From positions 1,240,001-1,304,000 of the forward strand of contig CP065012.1 of assembly GCA_016699815.1 (NCBI GenBank): a stretch of 64,000 bases of DNA. The letters run 5' to 3'. Both the position numbers and the translations under genes were made by a program. Positions 28,195 through 37,226 of this stretch are shown in pieces (within the stretch, counting starts at the first letter, position 1; each line of letters starts with the position of its first letter). Below the pieces are notes generated by a model, which saw nothing but the letters and a program-made list of their open reading frames with translations, was not told the DNA's origin and searched no databases. This DNA comes from Chitinophagaceae bacterium (GTDB lineage Bacteria; Bacteroidota; Bacteroidia; Chitinophagales; Chitinophagaceae).

Positions 28195-30834
28195 ATGAAT
28201 ACGGCAGCAGAAATTAGGCAGGCGTTTTTAGATTTCTTTAAATCAAAGCAACATATTATTGTTCCTTCTGCACCAATTGTGGTAAAAAACGATCCTACTT
28301 TATTATTTACCAATGCCGGCATGAACCAGTTTAAAGATTATTTTTTAGGAAATAAAACAGCGCCTTCAGCTCGTATTGCCGATACACAAAAATGCTTAAG
28401 GGTAAGCGGAAAACATAACGACCTGGAAGAAGTGGGCGTAGATACCTACCACCATACTATGTTTGAAATGCTGGGCAACTGGAGTTTTGGCGACCCCAAA
28501 AACCCAACAGCCGGATATTTTAAAAAAGAAGCCATTGCCTGGAGTTGGGAATTATTAACCGAAGTGTACAAGCTGGATAAAGACAGGCTTTATGTGAGCA
28601 TTTTTGAAGGTGATGAAAAAGAAGGCCTACCCAAAGATGAAGAAGCATATAATGAATGGAAAAAAGTAATTGCTGAAGACCGCATTTTATTAGGCAATAA
28701 AAAAGATAATTTTTGGGAAATGGGCGACACGGGCCCATGCGGCCCATGCACTGAAATACATGTGGACTGCCGCAGCGATGAAGAACGCAAAAAAACCGAT
28801 GGAAAAACTTTGGTAAACAACGATCATCCGCAGGTGATTGAAATTTGGAACAATGTATTTATTCAATTTAACCGCAAAAAAGACGGCGGCCTGGAGTTGC
28901 TCCCCGCCAAACATGTAGATACCGGAATGGGTTTTGAAAGGCTCGTAAGAGTGCTGCAAGGCAAGCAAAGCAATTACGATACGGATATTTTTAGCGGAAC
29001 GATAATTGCCATTGGCAAAATAGTTGGCAAAAATTATCAGGGCCAAAATGATAAACCTTCTATTGCCTTTCGTGTACTTGCCGACCATATACGAGCCATA
29101 AGTTTTACCATTGCAGATGGCCAGCTTCCCTCCAACTCCGGCGCAGGTTATGTAATACGCCGTATTTTAAGAAGGGCCGTAAGGTATTATTATACTTATT
29201 TAGCGTATAAACAACCTTTGCTGCATCAGTTGGTAACGGTAATTGCCCAGCAGTTTAAAGATGTGTTTCCAGAATTATGGCAACAACAGGAATTTGTTGC
29301 TAAAGTAATTAAAGAAGAAGAAGAAGCTTTTTTAAGAACGCTGGATAAAGGCCTTAAAAGAATTGATGCAATAATGGCTGCACAAAAAAATAGTATCATC
29401 AGTGGCGGAGATGCTTTTGAATTACTGGATACTTTTGGTTTTCCGATAGACCTTACCCGTTTAATTGCAGGCGAAAATAATTTAACGGTTGATGAAGCAG
29501 GCTTTGAAGCCCAAATGCAGCAGCAAAAAAACCGCAGCCGTGCCGCCACAACTTTAGACAGCAGCGACTGGCAAATACTCAACGATGCAAACAGCCTGGG
29601 ATTTGCAGGATATGATACATTAGAAACGGCCACCGAAGTATTGCGTTACCGAAAAGTAATAGGAAAAGGCAAAGAGTTGTACCAGCTAGTACTGGCACAA
29701 ACACCTTTTTATGCCGAAAGCGGCGGTCAGGTTGGCGATACCGGCAAACTCATATTTTCCGATGCGGAAATTGAGATTGTAGATACCAAAAAAGAAAATG
29801 ACCTTATTATTCACTTTGCAGAAGAAATTCCGGCAAATTTAAATGGAGCAGTTCAAGCAATCGTAAATGCATCTAACCGAAAAGCCATAACGGTTCATCA
29901 TAGCGCCACACATTTAATGCATGCAGCTTTACGAAAAATATTGGGTATGCATGTTGCCCAAAAAGGCAGTTTAGTTAACAATGAACACCTGCGCTTCGAC
30001 TTTTCTCATTTTACAAAAATGACCGACGAAGAAATAGCAAAAGTTGAAAAACAGGTGAATGAAAAAATAAGGGAAAATATTCCGGTAGTAATAAAATCTA
30101 TGCCCAAAAACAATGCGCTTGCATTGGGTGCAATGGCATTATTTGGTGAAAAGTATGGCGATATGGTACGTGTGGTAATTATTGACCCCAATTATTCTGT
30201 AGAACTATGTGGCGGTTGCCATGTAGGCAGCACCGGGCAAATAGGCCTGTTTAAAATTAAAAGCGAAAGCGCTATTGCTGCAGGTGTACGCCGTATTGAA
30301 GCAGTTTGCGGACATGCAGCAGAAAATTTCATTCGTCTTGCATTTGAAGATAACAAACTTATACATGCATTATTAAAAAACCCCAAAGATGTTCCTAAAG
30401 CCGTAGAATTGCTGCAAACAGAAAATGTTGAATTAAAAAAACGTATCGAAAGCCTTGAAGCCCGGCAATTGGTGGCAATAAGGAATGAACTGCTTCAAAA
30501 AGATGAAATCATCAACCAGGTTACATTTATAGGAGATATTGTAGAAGTGCCCCATACCGATGCACTGAAAAAATTATGCTTCGACCTGAAAAATCATTTA
30601 CACAATTACCTTGTGGTATTATGCGCCAATATTGGCGGCAAAGCCCATGTTGCCATTGGCATAAGCGATACCGTTGTAGCAGCCAAAAACCTAGATGCCG
30701 GAAAAATAATTAAAGAAACGGTAAGCCCATTAATACAAGGCGGCGGCGGTGGCCAAAAAAACCTGGCAACTGCCGGCGGGCAGGATGTTTCGCAACTGAA
30801 TACGGTTATAGCTAAAGTAAAAACGCTTTTATAA
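28195..30834 (+). CDS. alaS: alanyl-tRNA synthetase
   Basis: The 879-residue enzyme charges tRNA-Ala. It shows the class II core (NAGMNQFKDYFLG, GDTGPCGPCTEIHVD), the editing domain (HHSATHLMHAALR and CGGCHVGSTG) and the C-Ala domain with the GGGGGQKNLATAGG glycine motif near the C-terminus. Length and order are typical. The 5' region (27996-28194) includes TACATTTG at 28036-28043, a possible -7 box, followed by a leader of about 150 bases. Confidence 0.97.
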   Translation: MNTAAEIRQAFLDFFKSKQHIIVPSAPIVVKNDPTLLFTNAGMNQFKDYFLGNKTAPSARIADTQKCLRVSGKHNDLEEVGVDTYHHTMFEMLGNWSFGDPKNPTAGYFKKEAIAWSWELLTEVYKLDKDRLYVSIFEGDEKEGLPKDEEAYNEWKKVIAEDRILLGNKKDNFWEMGDTGPCGPCTEIHVDCRSDEERKKTDGKTLVNNDHPQVIEIWNNVFIQFNRKKDGGLELLPAKHVDTGMGFERLVRVLQGKQSNYDTDIFSGTIIAIGKIVGKNYQGQNDKPSIAFRVLADHIRAISFTIADGQLPSNSGAGYVIRRILRRAVRYYYTYLAYKQPLLHQLVTVIAQQFKDVFPELWQQQEFVAKVIKEEEEAFLRTLDKGLKRIDAIMAAQKNSIISGGDAFELLDTFGFPIDLTRLIAGENNLTVDEAGFEAQMQQQKNRSRAATTLDSSDWQILNDANSLGFAGYDTLETATEVLRYRKVIGKGKELYQLVLAQTPFYAESGGQVGDTGKLIFSDAEIEIVDTKKENDLIIHFAEEIPANLNGAVQAIVNASNRKAITVHHSATHLMHAALRKILGMHVAQKGSLVNNEHLRFDFSHFTKMTDEEIAKVEKQVNEKIRENIPVVIKSMPKNNALALGAMALFGEKYGDMVRVVIIDPNYSVELCGGCHVGSTGQIGLFKIKSESAIAAGVRRIEAVCGHAAENFIRLAFEDNKLIHALLKNPKDVPKAVELLQTENVELKKRIESLEARQLVAIRNELLQKDEIINQVTFIGDIVEVPHTDALKKLCFDLKNHLHNYLVVLCANIGGKAHVAIGISDTVVAAKNLDAGKIIKETVSPLIQGGGGGQKNLATAGGQDVSQLNTVIAKVKTLL

Positions 30835-30963
30835 CAAGTAGTTCTTTTGCATATTTCCCAAAATATTGTTAAAGGAAAAATTTTTTATCCGAAATGTTTC
30901 GTAAATGAATTTTTACCCTTAGATTTGATGTACGAAATTATTAGTACATAAATTAATTATGCC

Positions 30964-32079
30964 ATGAAAAGAATTATTGCCTTAGGGATTATTACCTGGT
31001 TTTTTGCCTTTTGCAGCCAAAAAGCAATGGCGCAAAACGATAACCCACCACCTCCACCGCCGCCGCCGGTTGCGCCGCCACCTCCTCCTCCTCCACCGCC
31101 ACCACCCGGCCAAAAATCGGAAACGCAGGAAATCATCATTCGCAAAAAAGGCGATAAAGACAAAACCATTATTTTATCTTTTGATAATAAAAAAGTGATG
31201 GTAAACGGCAAGCCATTAGTAGAATTTAACGATGATGAAATTTCTATCAACAACCGCAGGATTGTAATAGGAAAAAAACTTGAAAAAAATATTGATGATA
31301 TCATGAGGGATTTTGATATTCAGCTAAACGGCACATTTGAAATGGATGACGACAGAGTAAAGGAGGTAATGGGCTACGGCCGTTCCACAGCATTTTTAGG
31401 TGTAGCTTTTGAAAATGCAAATGAAGGTGCAAAAATCAGCTCAGTAGAAAAAAACAGCCCTGCAGAAAAAGCCGGCCTGCAAAAAGATGATATTATAACA
31501 AAACTTGGCGAAGAAAAAATAAACACCGGCAACAACCTTGCCGTTGCTATAAATAAACTTAACCCTAAAGACGAAGTAAAAATAAGCTACCTGCGTAATG
31601 GCAGGCAAAAGTATGCCAAAGTAACCCTGGGAGAAAAGATTCCCAGTTTTACAAAATCTTTTTCCTTTAACGATGGGCCTCGTAACAGGATAATCACTGT
31701 TCCAGGATATAAAGGTCCAAAAAACTGGGGCGCAGAAGACTTTAACAAAGAGAAATTTTTTGACGAATATGGAAATTGGGAAGATTTTGATTTTTTCAAT
31801 CGCCAAAAACTGGGGCTTAAAATACAGGATACCGAAGAATCAAATGCTGTAAAAGTTATAGATGTGGAAGAAAATTCATTAGCAGCATCTGCAGGTTTAA
31901 AAAAAGATGATATTATTACCGAAATCAATGGAGCCAAAGTAACCAATACCGATGAAGCAAGAGATCAGCTTCGCAGCACCGAACAAAAACCCTCTTACAG
32001 CATAAAAGCAGTACGCAATGGCAACGCAATGAACTTTACCATTAAAATCCCCAAAAAATTAAAAACTGCAGAGTTATAA
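30964..32079 (+). CDS. secreted double-PDZ protein with polyproline tract
   Basis: The 371-residue protein has a signal peptide (cut near AMAQ), then two proline tracts (residues 28-35 and 38-48), a charged region and two PDZ domains at about 140-220 and 285-365 (TAFLGVAFENANEGAKISSV; LGLKIQDTEESNAVKVIDV). No protease domain is present, so it looks like a scaffold rather than a DegP-type enzyme. The polyproline tracts would need EF-P to be translated. A TAGATTTG box lies at 30920-30927. Its function is not established. Confidence 0.8.
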   Translation: MKRIIALGIITWFFAFCSQKAMAQNDNPPPPPPPPVAPPPPPPPPPPPGQKSETQEIIIRKKGDKDKTIILSFDNKKVMVNGKPLVEFNDDEISINNRRIVIGKKLEKNIDDIMRDFDIQLNGTFEMDDDRVKEVMGYGRSTAFLGVAFENANEGAKISSVEKNSPAEKAGLQKDDIITKLGEEKINTGNNLAVAINKLNPKDEVKISYLRNGRQKYAKVTLGEKIPSFTKSFSFNDGPRNRIITVPGYKGPKNWGAEDFNKEKFFDEYGNWEDFDFFNRQKLGLKIQDTEESNAVKVIDVEENSLAASAGLKKDDIITEINGAKVTNTDEARDQLRSTEQKPSYSIKAVRNGNAMNFTIKIPKKLKTAEL

Positions 32080-32104
32080 CCGTTAATTCAAAAGTTAAAA
32101 TAAT

Positions 32105-32140
32105 AAAGCGCCATTGATTATACCGTGGCGCTTTCCTTTT
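32105..32140 (+). terminator. rho-independent terminator after the PDZ gene
   Basis: AAAGCGCCA (32105-32113) pairs with TGGCGCTTT (32126-32134) and is followed by CCTTTT. It separates the PDZ gene from gatB. Confidence 0.75.
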
Positions 32141-32169
32141 ATGCTGTAGCAATTTGTATCTTTGCCGCC

Positions 32170-33606
32170 GTGGAAAAAAACCATAAATACGAGGCAGTTA
32201 TTGGCCTTGAAGTACATGCACAATTGCTTACCCAAAGTAAATTATTTTGTGGCGACAGTACGGCATTTGGCGCAGACCCCAACACACAAGTAAGCCCGGT
32301 TTCCCTTGCGCACCCGGGCACTTTGCCGGTAATGAACAAAGCCGTAACGGAGCTTGCCGTTAAATTAGGATTGGCAATGCATTGCAACATTGTGCAGCAT
32401 AATTATTTTGCCCGAAAAAATTATTTTTATCCCGATTTGCCCAAAGCCTACCAGGTGAGCCAGCATACGGCGCCTATTTGCCGGGGAGGATATTTACCTA
32501 TTGGCGAAAACAAAAAAGTTTTATTAAACCGCATACATATTGAAGAAGATGCCGGAAAAAGTATACACGACCTTGATGATAATTTTACCTGCATAGATTT
32601 AAACCGTGCCGGCATACCACTTTTGGAAATTGTAACAGAGCCCTGCCTGCATAGCGCCGAAGATGCTTATACTTATTTAACTAACCTGCGCAGGCTTCTA
32701 AGGTGGCTTAATGTATGCAACGGGAATATGGAAGAAGGCAGCATGCGCTGCGATGCCAATATTTCTATACGCTTAAAAGCTGCAACCACATTGGGTACAA
32801 GGGTAGAAGTTAAAAACCTCAACAGCATACGCAATGTAAAGCTGGCCATTGATTATGAAATAAACCGGCTTATAGAAATTACCGAAAAGGGCGAAAAAAT
32901 TATGCAGCAAACCCGGAGCTTTGATGCCGGCACAGGAACTACATTTGCGCTACGTTCAAAAGAAGAAGCCGAAGACTACCGCTATTTTCCCGAACCTGAT
33001 TTACCACCCATTTTTATAAGTAACGAATTTTTACAAAAAATTAAATCGGCAATGCCTGTATTGCCCGAAGTTTTGTATAAAAAATATACCGGCAAATATG
33101 AACTTTCTCCCAATACAGCAGGTACTATTTGCGCCGATAAAGAAGATGCCTGTTTTTTTGAAACTTTACTTGAACATACTAACGCAATTAAAGCGGCTTC
33201 CAATTGGGTGATTGGCCCCATAAAATCTTATTGTAATGAACATAATATGAGTTTAAGTAAATTCCCGGTTTCCTTTTCTACAATTGCGGCGCTTATTGAA
33301 ATGGTAGAAAACGGCACACTAAACTTTGGTAATGCTTCAGGAAAAATATTACAACACTTAATAAACCATCCTTTAAAATCTGCAACAGAAGCAGCAACAG
33401 CGCTTAATTTATTACAGGTAAAAGATGAAGCCACAACAGAAGAATGGGTGAATGAAGTAATCAACAAAATGCCTGAAAAAGTAAAAGAATACCAATCCGG
33501 CAAAAAAGGATTAATTGGCCTTTTTGCAGGCGAGGTAAAAAAACTCAGCAAGGGCAAGGCAGATATGAATGCCGTAAATAAAATTTTATTAGAAAAACTT
33601 AATTAA
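32170..33606 (+). CDS. gatB: Asp-tRNA(Asn)/Glu-tRNA(Gln) amidotransferase subunit B
   Basis: The 478-residue subunit begins VEKNHKYEAVIGLEVHAQLL and has HPGTLPVMN, NYFYPDLPKAYQVSQ, IHIEEDAGKS, GIPLLEIVTEP and a C-terminal YqeY-like tail (SKGKADMNAVNKILLEKL). It forms Gln-tRNA and Asn-tRNA with GatA and GatC. The start is GTG at 32170; the longer frame from 32125 contains the promoter-like TATCTTTG (32157-32164). Neither gatA nor gatC is in the window. Confidence 0.95.
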   Translation: MEKNHKYEAVIGLEVHAQLLTQSKLFCGDSTAFGADPNTQVSPVSLAHPGTLPVMNKAVTELAVKLGLAMHCNIVQHNYFARKNYFYPDLPKAYQVSQHTAPICRGGYLPIGENKKVLLNRIHIEEDAGKSIHDLDDNFTCIDLNRAGIPLLEIVTEPCLHSAEDAYTYLTNLRRLLRWLNVCNGNMEEGSMRCDANISIRLKAATTLGTRVEVKNLNSIRNVKLAIDYEINRLIEITEKGEKIMQQTRSFDAGTGTTFALRSKEEAEDYRYFPEPDLPPIFISNEFLQKIKSAMPVLPEVLYKKYTGKYELSPNTAGTICADKEDACFFETLLEHTNAIKAASNWVIGPIKSYCNEHNMSLSKFPVSFSTIAALIEMVENGTLNFGNASGKILQHLINHPLKSATEAATALNLLQVKDEATTEEWVNEVINKMPEKVKEYQSGKKGLIGLFAGEVKKLSKGKADMNAVNKILLEKLN

Positions 33607-33643
33607 TAACCAGCCTGTTTCAACCAGGCGCTATCGCTACATC

Positions 33644-34798
33644 ATGAATAAATATTTTGGCATTGCTATTTTATTTTTGGGCTTAGTATCCTGCAACAAT
33701 AAAAATGATGCAAATACTTTTACCGTTAAAGGGCAAATAAAAAACATCTCCGATCAAAAAATTATTTTGGAACAATTGTATTTTGGAGATAAAACCCCTA
33801 CAGTACTCGATTCTGCTATGGTTAAAAACGGCGCCTTTAGCTTAAAAGGCCATGCAACAGAAGAAGGTTTATTTCGCCTAAAACTGGAGAACCTGCCCAA
33901 CGGTTTTTTATTTATCAACGATAAAGGGCTAATTAATTTTACGGCCGACATTAAAGATGTAAGTATTGACGGCCCTAAATTTGAAACACCTGCCAATGTA
34001 GGCTTAAAAACATTATTGAAAGAAGTGGATAAGAAAGGGAAACAAATGGAAGCTTCAATTAATCAAATTAATGAGCTAAGCAACAAAGGCGGCAACGATA
34101 GTTTGCTCAGCCAGTTAAATACCGATTTATTATTGCAGCGCCAGTCGTTCAGCAATTATATTACAAGGTATATGGATACGGTAAGCAATCCTGTTTTAGG
34201 AATGTTTGCACTTGGGTATAGCCAAAGCGCTGATCCTACTGTATTAAAAGTTATTGTACCCAACCTTGGCAAGCGTTTTCCAAACCACAAAGGAGTTACA
34301 GAAGTGGTAACCATGTACAATACTGCATTAAATGCCCAAAGCAGTGGCCAGCAACAACCCAATTCAAAACCCGGCATCCCGGCAATTGGTGATCAGGCGC
34401 CAGATTTTACTATGAATGACGAAAACGGAACGGCAGTATCACTTAGTTCATTTAAAGGCAAATATGTACTGGTAGATTTTTGGGCAAGCTGGTGTGGCCC
34501 ATGCAGGGCAGAAAACCCCAATGTAGTTGCTGCTTACCATAAATTTAAAAACAAAAATTTTACCATACTGGGTGTGTCGCTTGATGAAAGCAAAGACAAA
34601 TGGCTTAAAGCAATAAAAACTGATAACCTTGCCTGGAAACAGGTGAGTGATTTAAAAGGCTGGGGAAATGCCACCGTAGGCCTTTATGGGTTCGATGGCA
34701 TTCCTTATAATGTATTGCTGGATCCATCAGGAAAAATAATTGCTACGGAATTAAGAGGAAGTGAATTATTTTCTTTACTGGAGAAAACATTAAAATAA
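33644..34798 (+). CDS. TlpA-like redoxin lipoprotein with DUF4369-type N-terminus
   Basis: The 384-residue lipoprotein has lipobox LVSC (C17). The N-terminal part (FTVKGQIKNISDQKIILEQL) is the DUF4369-like beta domain, and the C-terminal part is a thioredoxin fold with WASWCGPCRAENP (CxxC) and a cis-Pro in FDGIPYNVLLDPSG. It is likely to be a periplasm-facing thiol reductase. It follows gatB by 37 bp, but there is no direct functional link. A terminator lies at 34817. Confidence 0.88.
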   Translation: MNKYFGIAILFLGLVSCNNKNDANTFTVKGQIKNISDQKIILEQLYFGDKTPTVLDSAMVKNGAFSLKGHATEEGLFRLKLENLPNGFLFINDKGLINFTADIKDVSIDGPKFETPANVGLKTLLKEVDKKGKQMEASINQINELSNKGGNDSLLSQLNTDLLLQRQSFSNYITRYMDTVSNPVLGMFALGYSQSADPTVLKVIVPNLGKRFPNHKGVTEVVTMYNTALNAQSSGQQQPNSKPGIPAIGDQAPDFTMNDENGTAVSLSSFKGKYVLVDFWASWCGPCRAENPNVVAAYHKFKNKNFTILGVSLDESKDKWLKAIKTDNLAWKQVSDLKGWGNATVGLYGFDGIPYNVLLDPSGKIIATELRGSELFSLLEKTLK

Positions 34799-34816
34799 TT
34801 TTTGCACAAAAGTAGA

Positions 34817-34838
34817 GTCGCCAATTGGCGGCTTTTTT
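34817..34838 (+). terminator. rho-independent terminator after the redoxin gene
   Basis: GTCGCC (34817-34822) pairs with GGCGGC (34827-34832) around AATT, followed by six T residues. It ends the transcription unit that includes gatB and the redoxin gene. Confidence 0.75.
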
Positions 34839-34861
34839 ATAGCGCTAAAATGAACTAATTA

Positions 34862-35746
34862 TCAGCGTTTCATTTTTACCTGGTAAAGAATTCCAAAATA
34901 TCCCAGCACACCACCTGCACCATCACCAACGCCTAACTGCATATTTAATGTAAGTTCCTGTGCGCAGGCAGAGTAAGTTCCCGGGCCGCTTGTTGCATAA
35001 GGCCTTACCGCTACGGGCAAGCCGGCATAGGCAGCGTTTAAGCTTCCGGCATCGCTGCCGGGAATGGCATTTTGCGCAATAACTGTAGTTGTACGGTTGT
35101 TGGGGTCTGTCCAATCTAAGGTAAATGAAATTGGGCCCCAACCGCTATCAAAAATATTTTCCACTACTGCGGTTGCCGAAGTAGGCCCTGCAGGTGATGT
35201 AGAAGATATAGAAGTTGTATATGGCCCGTAAGCACTGGTTCCTAAAGTTTCGTTGGTATTGTTATAATCGCCCTGCAGGATGCTTATTAACGGGTTGGCT
35301 TCATCGCAACTTGGCATTAAGTTAATTACACAGGAATCTGCATCTACAAAAGATTTCACTTCGGGCTTAAACCTTAAAATCAACTGATGTGTACCGCCGT
35401 TTAGCGCTGCATAATCACCAAAAATTTTAAAACTATCCAATACCTGGCCGGCTGGTATAATTACAAATTTTTCAGGAATGGTATATTCCACACCTTCTAC
35501 TGCACCTGTGGGGGAGCTTACGGTAAATTCAATTTTGGTATCGGTGGTTACCGCCCTGCTTACACCTATGGTTCCTGTGTAAGAGTCGCCGGTTACATTT
35601 TCTACAAAGTAATTATCGCTTGTTTTTGTAAACAATGCCGCATCCTGGTTGGCTGTATTTATATAAGCTTCTTTTTTACAGCTTGTAAATAAAAGGCCGA
35701 AAGCTAAAGTAGCCAAACTGAGTTTAAAAATATTTGAAGTATTCAT
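34862..35746 (-). CDS. surface lipoprotein of a SusCD operon
   Basis: The 294-residue lipoprotein (lipobox LFTSC, C23) has an N-terminal region resembling the DUF4843/Calx-beta-like segment seen after SusD genes, with YTIPEKFVIIPAGQVLDSF and LILRFKPEV. Its C-terminal half is not recognised. It is the last gene of a SusC-SusD-lipoprotein operon (15 bp after SusD) and probably forms part of the outer-membrane uptake complex. No glycoside hydrolase or protease partner lies beside it. Confidence 0.7.
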   Translation of the reverse strand: MNTSNIFKLSLATLAFGLLFTSCKKEAYINTANQDAALFTKTSDNYFVENVTGDSYTGTIGVSRAVTTDTKIEFTVSSPTGAVEGVEYTIPEKFVIIPAGQVLDSFKIFGDYAALNGGTHQLILRFKPEVKSFVDADSCVINLMPSCDEANPLISILQGDYNNTNETLGTSAYGPYTTSISSTSPAGPTSATAVVENIFDSGWGPISFTLDWTDPNNRTTTVIAQNAIPGSDAGSLNAAYAGLPVAVRPYATSGPGTYSACAQELTLNMQLGVGDGAGGVLGYFGILYQVKMKR

Positions 35747-35761
35747 ATTGATATATAAAAT

Positions 35762-37183
35762 TTAATAACCCGGGTTTTGTGTAAAATTAGTATTATAGTT
35801 TATTTCATCTACAGGGTAAGGAAGTTGGTAAAGTTTACTGCCCAAAGGAATTGTAAGCGTTACATAAGGCGTTCCGGTACCATCTGCTCTTTCTCCAAAA
35901 CTACCATCTCTTTGCACGGGGATATTTCTTCTTTTTAAATCAAAAAAACGGTCTCCTTCAAATGCCATTTCAAGCCTGTGCTCCAGGTAAATTTCATTGA
36001 TAAGCGCTGTGCCGGAAAGTGTTACCGGGGTATATGAAAAATATCGGTTGGATTTTAATGTATTTAAATCGGCAAGTGCAGATGTTTCATTATTTAATTT
36101 AAAATAGGCTTCAGCCCTGTTGAGTAAAACTTCTGCGCCACGTATTGCTTTGTAATCTACAACACCTGCAGGGTCGCCATTTGTTCTGCCATTGTATTTT
36201 ATTATATGGTTATAAAGCACCCCATTATAAGCGCTGGATTCAATATAGGCAGAAGCCCTGATATCGTCAATAGTAAATAACTGATTTAAATTATATTCCA
36301 CTACATACTCCGATTTTCTTTGTCCGCCCACGGTTTGATAGTAATTCACACCCTGGCTGTTTAAGTTATCTGTTTTCGTATTTTTTATTTTAAAGAAAAC
36401 ACCATCTTCGGAATTATCCTGCCAAATTTTAATAAAGTTGGCCAGGGAAGTAACTTCAGTTGCACTGCCCAATGCATCATTTGAAGCCGTAACACATTTT
36501 TGCCATTCGCCCCTGTATAAATAAATTTTTGAAAGCAAACCCGATACCGCTCTTTTGGTAAACTTTGTATTGGTTGTAGTAGAAGTGCTAACTAAAATTT
36601 TAGCGGCTTCTAAATCGGCAACTAGTTTATCGTAAAAAACAGTTACCGGTTCCTTTGCAGGAAGTATCGTAGGATCGGTAGCGATTACATACGGCAACAC
36701 ACTATCGGTAGCGGCAGCATTGGTATAGGTTTTGGCAAAAATCCTGGCCATGTCAAAATAAATCATTGCCCTTGCTGCAAGCGCTTCGCCCTTGATATTG
36801 TCTTTAAATGTTCCGGCAGCAAAATTGTCTATATTTTCCAAAATAGCATTTGCCCTGCGTACTACGGAATAGCCGTTGTTAAAAAATGAACTGTAAGTGC
36901 TTTCGCCGGTATAAAGCCATTGACCAAATGTTTTTAAGGTTAAACGGCCCTGCTGGTTGATGATTATATTATCGGCAAGTACATCGCCCATTATATTGGC
37001 AACATCGCCTGCGTACATTCCCCTTAAGCCGCTGTAAAGGCCGTTTAAAGCCAGGGTAACATCGGCTTCGGTATTAAAAGCCTGTGAGGTTTCTATCTGG
37101 TTATAAGGGTACAACTCCAGTTGGTCTTTTTTGCAAGATGCCAGCAGTGCAACCCCACAAAAGATGATCATTAATTTTTTCAT
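35762..37183 (-). CDS. SusD/RagB family nutrient-binding lipoprotein
   Basis: The 473-residue lipoprotein (lipobox LLASC) has the SusD N-terminal LELYPYNQIETSQAF, GLYSGLRGMY, RANAILENID and ALAARAMIYFDMARIFAKTY segments, and the C-terminal LNRAEAYFKLN and EHRLEMAFEGDRFFDLKR signature. It is surface-exposed and captures the ligand imported by the adjacent SusC porin. The operon order SusC-SusD-lipoprotein is intact; the ligand is not evident. Confidence 0.95.
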   Translation of the reverse strand: MKKLMIIFCGVALLASCKKDQLELYPYNQIETSQAFNTEADVTLALNGLYSGLRGMYAGDVANIMGDVLADNIIINQQGRLTLKTFGQWLYTGESTYSSFFNNGYSVVRRANAILENIDNFAAGTFKDNIKGEALAARAMIYFDMARIFAKTYTNAAATDSVLPYVIATDPTILPAKEPVTVFYDKLVADLEAAKILVSTSTTTNTKFTKRAVSGLLSKIYLYRGEWQKCVTASNDALGSATEVTSLANFIKIWQDNSEDGVFFKIKNTKTDNLNSQGVNYYQTVGGQRKSEYVVEYNLNQLFTIDDIRASAYIESSAYNGVLYNHIIKYNGRTNGDPAGVVDYKAIRGAEVLLNRAEAYFKLNNETSALADLNTLKSNRYFSYTPVTLSGTALINEIYLEHRLEMAFEGDRFFDLKRRNIPVQRDGSFGERADGTGTPYVTLTIPLGSKLYQLPYPVDEINYNTNFTQNPGY

Positions 37184-37226
37184 TTCTATTAAATTAAGTT
37201 CGATTAGTTTTTAAGATTTTGGGTTT

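Noticed and set aside
30957..31304. Reverse-strand reading frame over the polyproline codons (Gly-rich)
   Set aside because: It mirrors the CCN repeats of the PDZ gene and has no family match; a shadow frame.
32157..32164. TATCTTTG box just before gatB as a promoter
   Set aside because: The GTG start is six bases away and no -33 TTTG fits; it is noted in the gene entry but not called as a promoter.
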